NCBI GenBank assembly: GCA_964019055.1 | Contig: CAXHSA010000008.1 | Coordinates: 1 to 64,000, forward strand | DNA: 64,000 nt | DNA from: Anthopleura xanthogrammica | Taxonomy: Eukaryota > Cnidaria > Anthozoa > Actiniaria > Actiniidae | Direction of reading: 5' to 3' | Part shown: piece after piece, positions 49,358 through 62,514 of the stretch | How the letters are laid out: every line of letters begins with the position of its first letter | How positions within the stretch are numbered: the stretch's first letter is position 1 | Program-made: the position numbers and the translations under genes | The notes under the pieces: generated by a model | What the model saw: only the letters and a program-made list of their open reading frames with translations | Database searches by the model: none | Told to the model about the DNA's origin: nothing

Positions 49358-52300
49358 ACACCACGTTTTCACTGCTCAACGCAAGTTTTGGACGAGAAAA
49401 GCACATTTTAGGTGTCCAAAACACTGTTTTGCTGGAAAAAAAAGCTTTTTAGCCCAAAAAACTGAAAAATGGCCATTTTGGCTCTCAAAACCAGGTTTTT
49501 CGCTGACGGCGTGACCTGTTGGCTGAAACCCCCACTTTTTGCTCATGAAAATACCTCTTGAGATAAAAACACGACTTTTTGGCGAAAAAAAATGGGGTTT
49601 TGGCTGAGTAAAGGTGCTTTTTGGTCCAAAAAACTGTTTTTTGCTGAGAAAATTTGAAATTTGCTGAGAATTTTCTTTTGCTCAAAACACCACGTTTTCA
49701 CTGCTAAACGCAAGTTTTGGACGAGAAAAGCACATTTTAGGTGTCCAAAACACTGTTTTGCTGGAAAAAAAAGCTTTTTAGCCCAAAAAACTGAAAAATG
49801 GCCATTTTGGCTCTCAAAACCAGGTTTTTCGCTGACGGCGTGACCTGTTGGCTGAAACCCCCACTTTTTGCTCATGAAAATACCTCTTGAGATAAAAACA
49901 CGACTTTTTGGCGAAAAAAAATGGGGTTTTGGCTGAGTAAAGGTGCTTTTTGGTCCAAAAAACTGTTTTTTGCTGAGAAAATTTGAAATTTGCTGAGAAT
50001 TTTCTTTTGCTCAAAACACCACGTTTTCACTGCTCAACGCAAGTTTTGGACGAGAAAAGCACATTTTAGGTGTCCAAAACACTGTTTTGCTGGAAAAAAA
50101 AGCTTTTTAGCCCAAAAAACTGAAAAATGGCCATTTTGGCTCTCAAAACCAGGTTTTTCGCTGACGGCGTGACCTGTTGGCTGAAACCCCCACTTTTTGC
50201 TCATGAAAATACCTCTTGAGATAAAAACACGAGTTTTTGGCGAAAAAAAATGGGGTTTTGGCTGAGTAAAGGTGCTTTTTGGTCCAAAAAACTGTTTTTT
50301 GCTGAGAAAATTTGAAATTTGCTGAGAATTTTCTTTTGCTCAAAACACCACGTTTTCACTGCTAAACGCAAGTTTTGGACGAGAAAAGCACATTTTAGGT
50401 GTCCAAAACACTGTTTTGCTGGAAAAAAAAGCTTTTTAGCCCAAAAAACTGAAAAATGGCCATTTTGGCTCTCAAAACCAGGTTTTTCGCTGACGGCGTG
50501 ACCTGTTGGCTGAAACCCCCACTTTTTGCTCATGAAAATACCTCTTGAGATAAAAACACGACTTTTTGGCGAAAAAAAATGGGGTTTTGGCTGAGTAAAG
50601 GTGCTTTTTGGTCCAAAAAACTGTTTTTTGCTGAGAAAATTTGAAATTTGCTGAGAATTTTCTTTTGCTCAAAACACCACGTTTTCACTGCTCAACGCAA
50701 GTTTTGGACGAGAAAAGCACATTTTAGGTGTCCAAAACACTGTTTTGCTGGAAAAAAAAGCTTTTTAGCCCAAAAAACTGAAAAATGGCCATTTTGGCTC
50801 TCAAAACCAGGTTTTTCGCTGACGGCGTGACCTGTTGGCTGAAACCCCCACTTTTTGCTCATGAAAATACCTCTTGAGATAAAAACACGACTTTTTGGCG
50901 AAAAAAAATGGGGTTTTGGCTGAGTAAAGGTGCTTTTTGGTCCAAAAAACTGTTTTTTGCTGAGAAAATTTGAAATTTGCTGAGAATTTTCTTTTGCTCA
51001 AAACACCACGTGTTCACTGCTAAACGCAAGTTTTGGACGAGAAAAGCACATTTTAGGTGTCCAAAACACTGTTTTGCTGGAAAAAAAAGCTTTTTAGCCC
51101 AAAAAACTGAAAAATGGCCATTTTGGCTCTCAAAACCAGGTTTTTCGCTGACGGCGTGACCTGTTGGCTGAAACCCCCACTTTTTGCTCATGAAAATACC
51201 TCTTGAGATAAAAACACGACTTTTTGGCGAAAAAAAATGGGGTTTTGGCTGAGTAAAGGTGCTTTTTGGTCCAAAAAACTGTTTTTTGCTGAGAAAATTT
51301 GAAATTTGCTGAGAATTTTCTTTTGCTCAAAACACCACGTTTTCACTGCTCAACGCAAGTTTTGGACGAGAAAAGCACATTTTAGGTGTCCAAAACACTG
51401 TTTTGCTGGGAAAAAAAGCTTTTTAGCCCAAAAAACTGAAAAATGGCCATTTTGGCTCTCAAAACCAGGTTTTTCGCTGACGGCGTGACCTGTTGGCTGA
51501 AACCCCCACTTTTTGCTCATGAAAATACCTCTTGAGATAAAAACACGACTTTTTGGCGAAAAAAAATGGGGTTTTGGCTGAGTAAAGGTGCTTTTTGGTC
51601 CAAAAAACTGTTTTTTGCTGAGAAAATTTGAAATTTGCTGAGAATTTTCTTTTGCTCAAAACACCACGTTTTCACTGCTCAACGCAAGTTTTGGACGAGA
51701 AAAGCACATTTTAGGTGTCCAAAACACTGTTTTGCTGGAAAAAAAAGCTTTTTAGCCCAAAAAACTGAAAAATGGCCATTTTGGCTCTCAAAACCAGGTT
51801 TTTCGCTGACGGCGTGACCTGTTGGCTGAAACCCCCACTTTTTGCTCATGAAAATACCTCTTGAGATAAAAACACGACTTTTTGGCGAAAAAAAATGGGG
51901 TTTTGGCTGAGTAAAGGTGCTTTTTGGTCCAAAAAACTGTTTTTTGCTGAGAAAATTTGAAATTTGCTGAGAATTTTCTTTTGCTCAAAACACCACGTTT
52001 TCACTGCTCAACGCAAGTTTTGGACGAGAAAAGCACATTTTAGGTGTCCAAAACACTGTTTTGCTGGAAAAAAAAGCTTTTTAGCCCAAAAAACTGAAAA
52101 ATGGCCATTTTGGCTCTCAAAACCAGGTTTTTCGCTGACGGCGTGACCTGTTGGCTGAAACCCCCACTTTTTGCTCATGAAAATACCTCTTGAGATAAAA
52201 ACACGACTTTTTGGCGAAAAAAAATGCGGTTTTGGCTGAGTAAAGGTGCTTTTTGGTCCAAAAAACTGTTTTTTGCTGAGAAAATTTGAAATTTGCTGAG

Positions 52301-52842
52301 AATTTTCTTTTGCTCAAAACACCACGTTTTCACTGCTAAACGCAAGTTTTGGACGAGAAAAGCACATTTTAGGTGTCCAAAACACTGTTTTGCTGGAAGA
52401 AAAAGCTTTTTAGCCCAAAAAACTGAAAAATGGCCATTTTGGCTCTCAAAACCAGGTTTTTCGCTGACGGCGTGACCTGTTGGCTGAAACCCCCACTTTT
52501 TGCTCATGAAAATACCTCTTGAGATAAAAACACGACTTTTTGGCGAAAAAAAATGGGGTTTTGGCTGAGTAAAGGTGCTTTTTGGTCCAAAAAACTGTTT
52601 TTTGCTGAGAAAATTTGAAATTTGCTGAGAATTTTCTTTTGCTCAAAACACCACGTTTTCACTGCTCAACGCAAGTTTTGGACGAGAAAAGCACATTTTA
52701 GGTGTCCAAAACACTGTTTTGCTGGAAAAAAAAGCTTTTTAGCCCAAAAAACTGAAAAATGGCCATTTTGGCTCTCAAAACCAGGTTTTTCGCTGACGGC
52801 GTGACCTGTTGGCTGAAACCCCCACTTTTTGCTCATGAAAAT

Positions 52843-53305
52843 ACCTCTTGAGATAAGAACACGACTTTTTGGCGAAAAAAAATGGGGTTTTGGCTGAGTA
52901 AAGGTGCTTTTTGGTCCAAAAAACTGTTTTTTGCTGAGAAAATTTGAAATTTGCTGAGAATTTTCTTTTGCTCAAAACACCACGTTTTCACTGCTAAACG
53001 CAAGTTTTGGACGAGAAAAGCACATTTTAGGTGTCCAAAACACTGTTTTGCTGGAAAAAAAAGCTTTTTAGCCCAAAAAACTGAAAAATGGCCATTTTGG
53101 CTCTCAAAACCAGGTTTTTCGCTGACGGCGTGACCTGTTGGCTGAAACCCCCACTTTTTGCTCATGAAAATACCTCTTGAGATAAGAACACGACTTTTTG
53201 GCGAAAAAAAATGGGGTTTTGGCTGAGTAAAGGTGCTTTTTGGTCCAAAAAACTGTTTTTTGCTGAGAAAATTTGAAATTTGCTGAGAATTTTCTTTTGC
53301 TCAAA
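52843..53305. repeat. Adjacent B monomers sharing A-to-G in the GATAAAAAC motif
   Basis: The change GATAAAAAC to GATAAGAAC occurs only at 52857 and 53186, exactly 329 bp apart. This marks a single-monomer tandem duplication. It lies inside a larger pair of G238C copies (52227 and 53543) spaced 1316 bp. Confidence 0.8.
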
Positions 53306-54292
53306 ACACCACGTTTTCACTGCTAAACGCAAGTTTTGGACGAGAAAAGCACATTTTAGGTGTCCAAAACACTGTTTTGCTGGAAAAAAAAGCTTTTTAG
53401 CCCAAAAAACTGAAAAATGGCCATTTTGGCTCTCAAAACCAGGTTTTTCGCTGACGGCGTGACCTGTTGGCTGAAACCCCCACTTTTTGCTCATGAAAAT
53501 ACCTCTTGAGATAAAAACACGACTTTTTGGCGAAAAAAAATGCGGTTTTGGCTGAGTAAAGGTGCTTTTTGGTCCAAAAAACTGTTTTTTGCTGAGAAAA
53601 TTTGAAATTTGCTGAGAATTTTCTTTTGCTCAAAACACCACGTTTTCACTGCTAAACGCAAGTTTTGGACGAGAAAAGCACATTTTAGGTGTCCAAAACA
53701 CTGTTTTGCTGGAAAAAAAAGCTTTTTAGCCCAAAAAACTGAAAAATGGCCATTTTGGCTCTCAAAACCAGGTTTTTCGCTGACGGCGTGACCTGTTGGC
53801 TGAAACCCCCACTTTTTGCTCATGAAAATACCTCTTGAGATAAAAACACGACTTTTTGGCGAAAAAAAATGGGGTTTTGGCTGAGTAAAGGTGCTTTTTG
53901 GTCCAAAAAACTGTTTTTTGCTGAGAAAATTTGAAATTTGCTGAGAATTTTCTTTTGCTCAAAACACCACGTTTTCACTGCTCAACGCAAGTTTTGGACG
54001 AGAAAAGCACATTTTAGGTGTCCAAAACACTGTTTTGCTGGAAAAAAAAGCTTTTTAGCCCAAAAAACTGAAAAATGGCCATTTTGGCTCTCAAAACCAG
54101 GTTTTTCGCTGACGGCGTGACCTGTTGGCTGAAACCCCCACTTTTTGCTCATGAAAATACCTCTTGAGATAAAAACACGACTTTTTGGCGAAAAAAAATG
54201 GGGTTTTGGCTGAGTAAAGGTGCTTTTTGGTCCAAAAAACTGTTTTTTGCTGAGAAAATTTGAAATTTGCTGAGAATTTTCTTTTGCTCAAA

Positions 54293-55277
54293 ACACCACG
54301 TTTTCACTGCTAAACGCAAGTTTTGGACGAGAAAAGCACATTTTAGGTGTCCAAAACACTGTTTTGCTGGAAAAAAAGCTTTTTAGCCCAAAAAACTGAA
54401 AAATGCCCATTTTGGCTCTCAAAACCAGGTTTTTCGCTGACGGCGTGACCTGTTGGCTGAAACCCCCACTTTTTGCTCATGAAAATACCTCTTGAGATAA
54501 AAACACGACTTTTTGGCGAAAAAAAATGGGGTTTTGGCTGAGTAAAGGTGCTTTTTGGTCCAAAAAACTGTTTTTTGCTGAGAAAATTTGAAATTTGCTG
54601 AGAATTTTCTTTTGCTCAAAACACCACGTTTTCACTGCTCAACGCAAGTTTTGGACGAGAAAAGCACATTTTAGGTGTCCAAAACACTGTTTTGCTGGAA
54701 AAAAAAGCTTTTTAGCCCAAAAAACTGAAAAATGGCCATTTTGGCTCTCAAAACCAGGTTTTTCGCTGACGGCGTGACCTGTTGGCTGAAACCCCCACTT
54801 TTTGCTCATGAAAATACCTCTTGAGATAAAAACACGACTTTTTGGCGAAAAAAAATGGGGTTTTGGCTGAGTAAAGGTGCTTTTTGGTCCAAAAAACTGT
54901 TTTTTGCTGAGAAAATTTGAAATTTGCTGAGAATTTTCTTTTGCTCAAAACACCACGTTTTCACTGCTAAACGCAAGTTTTGGACGAGAAAAGCACATTT
55001 TAGGTGTCCAAAACACTGTTTTGCTGGAAAAAAAGCTTTTTAGCCCAAAAAACTGAAAAATGGCCATTTTGGCTCTCAAAACCAGGTTTTTCGCTGACGG
55101 CGTGACCTGTTGGCTGAAACCCCCACTTTTTGCTCATGAAAATACCTCTTGAGATAAAAACACGACTTTTTGGCGAAAAAAAATGGGGTTTTGGCTGAGT
55201 AAAGGTGCTTTTTGGTCCAAAAAACTGTTTTTTGCTGAGAAAATTTGAAATTTGCTGAGAATTTTCTTTTGCTCAAA
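54293..55277. repeat. Dimer repeat with a shortened (seven A) first tract
   Basis: Monomers starting at 54293 and 54950 have seven A in the first tract and are 328 bp long, separated by one C20 monomer of 329 bp, so the unit repeats at 657 bp. The first copy also has G-to-C in TGGCCA near 54405, absent from the second. The second arose by duplication before that change, or the change was removed from it. Confidence 0.8.
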
Positions 55278-58200
55278 ACACCACGTTTTCACTGCTAAAC
55301 GCAAGTTTTGGACGAGAAAAGCACATTTTAGGTGTCCAAAACACTGTTTTGCTGGAAAAAAAAGCTTTTTAGCCCAAAAAACTGAAAAATGGCCATTTTG
55401 GCTCTCAAAACCAGGTTTTTCGCTGACGGCGTGACCTGTTGGCTGAAACCCCCACTTTTTGCTCATGAAAATACCTCTTGAGATAAAAACACGACTTTTT
55501 GGCGAAAAAAAATGGGGTTTTGGCTGAGTAAAGGTGCTTTTTGGTCCAAAAAACTGTTTTTTGCTGAGAAAATTTGAAATTTGCTGAGAATTTTCTTTTG
55601 CTCAAAACACCACGTTTTCACTGCTAAACGCAAGTTTTGGACGAGAAAAGCACATTTTAGGTGTCCAAAACACTGTTTTGCTGGAAAAAAAAGCTTTTTA
55701 GCCCAAAAAACTGAAAAATGGCCATTTTGGCTCTCAAAACCAGGTTTTTCGCTGACGGCGTGACCTGTTGGCTGAAACCCCCACTTTTTGCTCATGAAAA
55801 TACCTCTTGAGATAAAAACACGACTTTTTGGCGAAAAAAAATGCGGTTTTGGCTGAGTAAAGGTGCTTTTTGGTCCAAAAAACTGTTTTTTGCTGAGAAA
55901 ATTTGAAATTTGCTGAGAATTTTCTTTTGCTCAAAACACCACGTTTTCACTGCTCAACGCAAGTTTTGGACGAGAAAAGCACATTTTAGGTGTCCAAAAC
56001 ACTGTTTTGCTGGAAAAAAAAGCTTTTTAGCCCAAAAAACTGAAAAATGGCCATTTTGGCTCTCAAAACCAGGTTTTTCGCTGACGGCGTGACCTGTTGG
56101 CTGAAACCCCCACTTTTTGCTCATGAAAATACCTCTTGAGATAAAAACACGACTTTTTGGCGAAAAAAAATGGGGTTTTGGCTGAGTAAAGGTGCTTTTT
56201 GGTCCAAAAAACTGTTTTTTGCTGAGAAAATTTGAAATTTGCTGAGAATTTTCTTTTGCTCAAAACACCACGTTTTCACTGCTAAACGCAAGTTTTGGAC
56301 GAGAAAAGCACATTTTAGGTGTCCAAAACACTGTTTTGCTGGAAAAAAAAGCTTTTTAGCCCAAAAAACTGAAAAATGGCCATTTTGGCTCTCAAAACCA
56401 GGTTTTTCGCTGACGGCGTGACCTGTTGGCTGAAACCCCCACTTTTTGCTCATGAAAATACCTCTTGAGATAAAAACACGACTTTTTGGCGAAAAAAAAT
56501 GGGGTTTTGGCTGAGTAAAGGTGCTTTTTGGTCCAAAAAACTGTTTTTTGCTGAGAAAATTTGAAATTTGCTGAGAATTTTCTTTTGCTCAAAACACCAC
56601 GTTTTCACTGCTCAACGCAAGTTTTGGACGAGAAAAGCACATTTTAGGTGTCCAAAACACTGTTTTGCTGGAAAAAAAAGCTTTTTAGCCCAAAAAAATG
56701 AAAAATGGCCATTTTGGCTCTCAAAACCAGGTTTTTCGCTGACGGCGTGACCTGTTGGCTGAAACCCCCACTTTTTGCTCATGAAAATACCTCTTGAGAT
56801 AAAAACACGACTTTTTGGCGAAAAAAAATGGGGTTTTGGCTGAGTAAAGGTGCTTTTTGGTCCAAAAAACTGTTTTTTGCTGAGAAAATTTGAAATTTGC
56901 TGAGAATTTTCTTTTGCTCAAAACACCACGTTTTCACTGCTCAACGCAAGTTTTGGACGAGAAAAGCACATTTTAGGTGTCCAAAACACTGTTTTGCTGG
57001 AAAAAAAAGCTTTTTAGCCCAAAAAACTGAAAAATGGCCATTTTGGCTCTCAAAACCAGGTTTTTCGCTGACGGCGTGACCTGTTGGCTGAAACCCCCAC
57101 TTTTTGCTCATGAAAATACCTCTTGAGATAAAAACACGACTTTTTGGCGAAAAAAAATGGGGTTTTGGCTGAGTAAAGGTGCTTTTTGGTCCAAAAAACT
57201 GTTTTTTGCTGAGAAAATTTGAAATTTGCTGAGAATTTTCTTTTGCTCAAAACACCACGTTTTCACTGCTAAACGCAAGTTTTGGACGAGAAAAGCACAT
57301 TTTAGGTGTCCAAAACACTGTTTTGCTGGAAAAAAAAGCTTTTTAGCCCAAAAAACTGAAAAATGGCCATTTTGGCTCTCAAAACCAGGTTTTTCGCTGA
57401 CGGCGTGACCTGTTGGCTGAAACCCCCACTTTTTGCTCATGAAAATACCTCTTGAGATAAAAACACGACTTTTTGGCGAAAAAAAATGGGGTTTTGGCTG
57501 AGTAAAGGTGCTTTTTGGTCCAAAAAACTGTTTTTTGCTGAGAAAATTTGAAATTTGCTGAGAATTTTCTTTTGCTCAAAACACCACGTTTTCACTGCTC
57601 AACGCAAGTTTTGGACGAGAAAAGCACATTTTAGGTGTCCAAAACACTGTTTTGCTGGAAAAAAAAGCTTTTTAGCCCAAAAAACTGAAAAATGGCCATT
57701 TTGGCTCTCAAAACCAGGTTTTTCGCTGACGGCGTGACCTGTTGGCTGAAACCCCCACTTTTTGCTCATGAAAATACCTCTTGAGATAAAAACACGACTT
57801 TTTGGCGAAAAAAAATGGGGTTTTGGCTGAGTAAAGGTGCTTTTTGGTCCAAAAAACTGTTTTTTGCTGAGAAAATTTGAAATTTGCTGAGAATTTTCTT
57901 TTGCTCAAAACACCACGTTTTCACTGCTCAACGCAAGTTTTGGACGAGAAAAGCACATTTTAGGTGTCCAAAACACTGTTTTGCTGGAAAAAAAGCTTTT
58001 TTAGCCCAAAAAACTGAAAAATGGCCATTTTGGCTCTCAAAACCAGGTTTTTCGCTGACGGCGTGACCTGTTGGCTGAAACCCCCACTTTTTGCTCATGA
58101 AAATACCTCTTGAGATAAAAACACGACTTTTTGGCGAAAAAAAATGGGGTTTTGGCTGAGTAAAGGTGCTTTTTGGTCCAAAAAACTGTTTTTTGCTGAG

Positions 58201-59882
58201 AAAATTTGAAATTTGCTGAGAATTTTCTTTTGCTCAAAACACCACGTTTTCACTGCTCAACGCAAGTTTTGGACGAGAAAAGCACATTTTAGGTGTCCAA
58301 AACACTGTTTTGCTGGAAAAAAAAGCTTTTTAGCCCAAAAAACTGAAAAATGGCCATTTTGGCTCTCAAAACCAGGTTTTTCGCTGACGGCGTGACCTGT
58401 TGGCTGAAACCCCCACTTTTTGCTCATGAAAATACCTCTTGAGATAAAAACACGACTTTTTGGCGAAAAAAAATGGGGTTTTGGCTGAGTAAAGGTGCTT
58501 TTTGGTCCAAAAAACTGTTTTTTGCTGAGAAAATTTGAAATTTGCTGAGAATTTTCTTTTGCTCAAAACACCACGTTTTCACTGCTCAACGCAAGTTTTG
58601 GACGAGAAAAGCACATTTTAGGTGTCCAAAACACTGTTTTGCTGGAAAAAAAAGCTTTTTAGCCCAAAAAACTGAAAAATGGCCATTTTGGCTCTCAAAA
58701 CCAGGTTTTTCGCTGACGGCGTGACCTGTTGGTTGAAACCCCCACTTTTTGCTCATGAAAATACCTCTTGAGATAAAAACACGACTTTTTGGCGAAAAAA
58801 AATGGGGTTTTGGCTGAGTAAAGGTGCTTTTTGGTCCAAAAAACTGTTTTTTGCTGAGAAAATTTGAAATTTCCGAGAATTTTCTTTTGCTCAAAACACC
58901 ACGTTTTCACTGCTAAACGCAAGTTTTGGACGAGAAAAGCACATTTTAGGTGTCCAAAACACTGTTTTGCTGGAAAAAAAAGCTTTTTAGCCCAAAAAAC
59001 TGAAAAATGGCCATTTTGGCTCTCAAAACCAGGTTTTTCGCTGACGGCGTGACCTGTTGGCTGAAACCCCCACTTTTTGCTCATGAAAATACCTCTTGAG
59101 ATAAAAACACGACTTTTTGGCGAAAAAAAATGGGGTTTTGGCTGAGTAAAGGTGCTTTTTGGTCCAAAAAACTGTTTTTTGCTGAGAAAATTTGAAATTT
59201 GCTGAGAATTTTCTTTTGCTCAAAACACCACGTTTTCACTGCTCAACGCAAGTTTTGGACGAGAAAAGCACATTTTAGGTGTCCAAAACACTGTTTTGCT
59301 GGAAAAAGAAGCTTTTTAGCCCAAAAAACTGAAAAATGGCCATTTTGGCTCTCAAAACCAGGTTTTTCGCTGACGGCGTGACCTGTTGGCTGAAACCCCC
59401 ACTTTTTGCTCATGAAAATACCTCTTGAGATAAAAACACGACTTTTTGGCGAAAAAAAATGGGGTTTTGGCTGAGTAAAGGTGCTTTTTGGTCCAAAAAA
59501 CTGTTTTTTGCTGAGAAAATTTGAAATTTGCTGAGAATTTTCTTTTGCTCAAAACACCACGTTTTCACTGCTCAACGCAAGTTTTGGACGAGAAAAGCAC
59601 ATTTTAGGTGTCCAAAACACTGTTTTGCTGGAAAAAAAAGCTTTTTAGCCCAAAAAACTGAAAAATGGCCATTTTGGCTCTCAAAACCAGGTTTTTCGCT
59701 GACGGCGTGACCTGTTGGCTGAAACCCCCACTTTTTGCTCATGAAAATACCTCTTGAGATAAAAACACGACTTTTTGGCGAAAAAAAATGGGGTTTTGGC
59801 TGAGTAAAGGTGCTTTTTGGTCCAAAAAACTGTTTTTTGCTGAGAAAATTTGAAATTTGCTGAGAATTTTCTTTTGCTCAAA

Positions 59883-62514
59883 ACACCACGTTTTCACTGC
59901 TCAACGCAAGTTTTGGACGAGAAAAGCACATTTTAGGTGTCCAAAACACTGTTTTGCTGGAAAAAAAAGCTTTTTAGCCCAAAAAACTGAAAAATGGCCA
60001 TTTTGGCTCTCAAAACCAGGTTTTTCGCTGATGGCGTGACCTGTTGGCTGAAACCCCCACTTTTTGCTCATGAAAATACCTCTTGAGATAAAAACACGAC
60101 TTTTTGGCGAAAAAAAATGGGCTTTTGGCTGAGTAAAGGTGCTTTTTGGTCCAAAAAACTGTTTTTTGCTGAGAAAATTTGAAATTTGCTGAGAATTTTC
60201 TTTTGCTCAAAACACCACGTTTTCACTGCTCAACGCAAGTTTTGGACGAGAAAAGCACATTTTAGGTGTCCAAAACACTGTTTTGCTGGGAAAAAAAGCT
60301 TTTTAGCCCAAAAAACTGAAAAATGGCCATTTTGGCTCTCAAAACCAGGTTTTTCGCTGACGGCGTGACCTGTTGGCTGAAACCCCCACTTTTTGCTCAT
60401 GAAAATACCTCTTGAGATAAAAACACGACTTTTTGGCGAAAAAAAATGGGGTTTTGGCTGAGTAAAGGTGCTTTTTGGTCCAAAAAACTGTTTTTTGCTG
60501 AGAAAATTTGAAATTTGCTGAGAATTTTCTTTTGCTCAAAACACCACGTTTTCACTGCTCAACGCAAGTTTTGGACGAGAAAAGCACATTTTAGGTGTCC
60601 AAAACACTGTTTTGCTGGAAAAAAAAGCTTTTTAGCCCAAAAAACTGAAAAATGGCCATTTTGGCTCTCAAAACCAGGTTTTTCGCTGACGGCGTGACCT
60701 GTTGGCTGAAACCCCCACTTTTTGCTCATGAAAATACCTCTTGAGATAAAAACACGACTTTTTGGCGAAAAAAAATGCGGTTTTGGCTGAGTAAAGGTGC
60801 TTTTTGGTCCAAAAAACTGTTTTTTGCTGAGAAAATTTGAAATTTGCTGAGAATTTTCTTTTGCTCAAAACACCACGTTTTCACTGCTCAACGCAAGTTT
60901 TGGACGAGAAAAGCACATTTTAGGTGTCCAAAACACTGTTTTGCTGGAAAAAAAAGCTTTTTAGCCCAAAAAACTGAAAAATGGCCATTTTGGCTCTCAA
61001 AACCAGGTTTTTCGCTGACGGCGTGACCTGTTGGCTGAAACCCCCACTTTTTGCTCATGAAAATACCTCTTGAGATAAAAACACGACTTTTTGGCGAAAA
61101 AAAATGGGGTTTTGGCTGAGTAAAGGTGCTTTTTGGTCCAAAAAACTGTTTTTTGCTGAGAAAATTTGAAATTTGCTGAGAATTTTCTTTTGCTCAAAAC
61201 ACCACGTTTTCACTGCTCAACGCAAGTTTTGGACGAGAAAAGCACATTTTAGGTGTCCAAAACACTGTTTTGCTGGAAAAAAAAGCTTTTTAGCCCAAAA
61301 AACTGAAAAATGGCCATTTTGGCTCTCAAAACCAGGTTTTTCGCTGACGGCGTGACCTGTTGGCTGAAACCCCCACTTTTTGCTCATGAAAATACCTCTT
61401 GAGATAAAAACACGACTTTTTGGCGAAAAAAAATGGGCTTTTGGCTGAGTAAAGGTGCTTTTTGGTCCAAAAAACTGTTTTTTGCTGAGAAAATTTGAAA
61501 TTTGCTGAGAATTTTCTTTTGCTCAAAACACCACGTTTTCACTGCTAAACGCAAGTTTTGGACGAGAAAAGCACATTTTAGGTGTCCAAAACACTGTTTT
61601 GCTGGGAAAAAAAGCTTTTTAGCCCAAAAAACTGAAAAATGGCCATTTTGGCTCTCAAAACCAGGTTTTTCGCTGACGGCGTGACCTGTTGGCTGAAACC
61701 CCCACTTTTTGCTCATGAAAATACCTCTTGAGATAAAAACACGACTTTTTGGCGAAAAAAAATGGGGTTTTGGCTGAGTAAAGGTGCTTTTTGGTCCAAA
61801 AAACTGTTTTTTGCTGAGAAAATTTGAAATTTGCTGAGAATTTTCTTTTGCTCAAAACACCACGTTTTCACTGCTCAACGCAAGTTTTGGACGAGAAAAG
61901 CACATTTTAGGTGTCCAAAACACTGTTTTGCTGGAAAAAAAAGCTTTTTAGCCCAAAAAACTGAAAAATGGCCATTTTGGCTCTCAAAACCAGGTTTTTC
62001 GCTGACGGCGTGACCTGTTGGCTGAAACCCCCACTTTTTGCTCATGAAAATACCTCTTGAGATAAAAACACGACTTTTTGGCGAAAAAAAATGGGGTTTT
62101 GGCTGAGTAAAGGTGCTTTTTGGTCCAAAAAACTGTTTTTTGCTGAGAAAATTTGAAATTTGCTGAGAATTTTCTTTTGCTCAAAACACCACGTTTTCAC
62201 TGCTCAACGCAAGTTTTGGACGAGAAAAGCACATTTTAGGTGTCCAAAACACTGTTTTGCTGGGAAAAAAAGCTTTTTAGCCCAAAAAACTGAAAAATGG
62301 CCATTTTGGCTCTCAAAACCAGGTTTTTCGCTGACGGCGTGACCTGTTGGCTGAAACCCCCACTTTTTGCTCATGAAAATACCTCTTGAGATAAAAACAC
62401 GACTTTTTGGCGAAAAAAAATGGGGTTTTGGCTGAGTAAAGGTGCTTTTTGGTCCAAAAAACTGTTTTTTGCTGAGAAAATTTGAAATTTGCTGAGAATT
62501 TTCTTTTGCTCAAA
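59883..62514. repeat. Four-monomer (1316-bp) higher-order repeat, two copies and a partial third
   Basis: G-to-C at monomer 240 is at 60122 and 61438; the same position is changed again, to A, at 62754, another 1316 bp on. The GGGA change in the first A-tract is at 60290 and 61606, also 1316 bp apart, with a further one at 62264. Most copies here are C20. G238C at 60778 and G151-region C-to-T at 60032 are confined to the first unit, so the units have diverged slightly. Confidence 0.8.
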
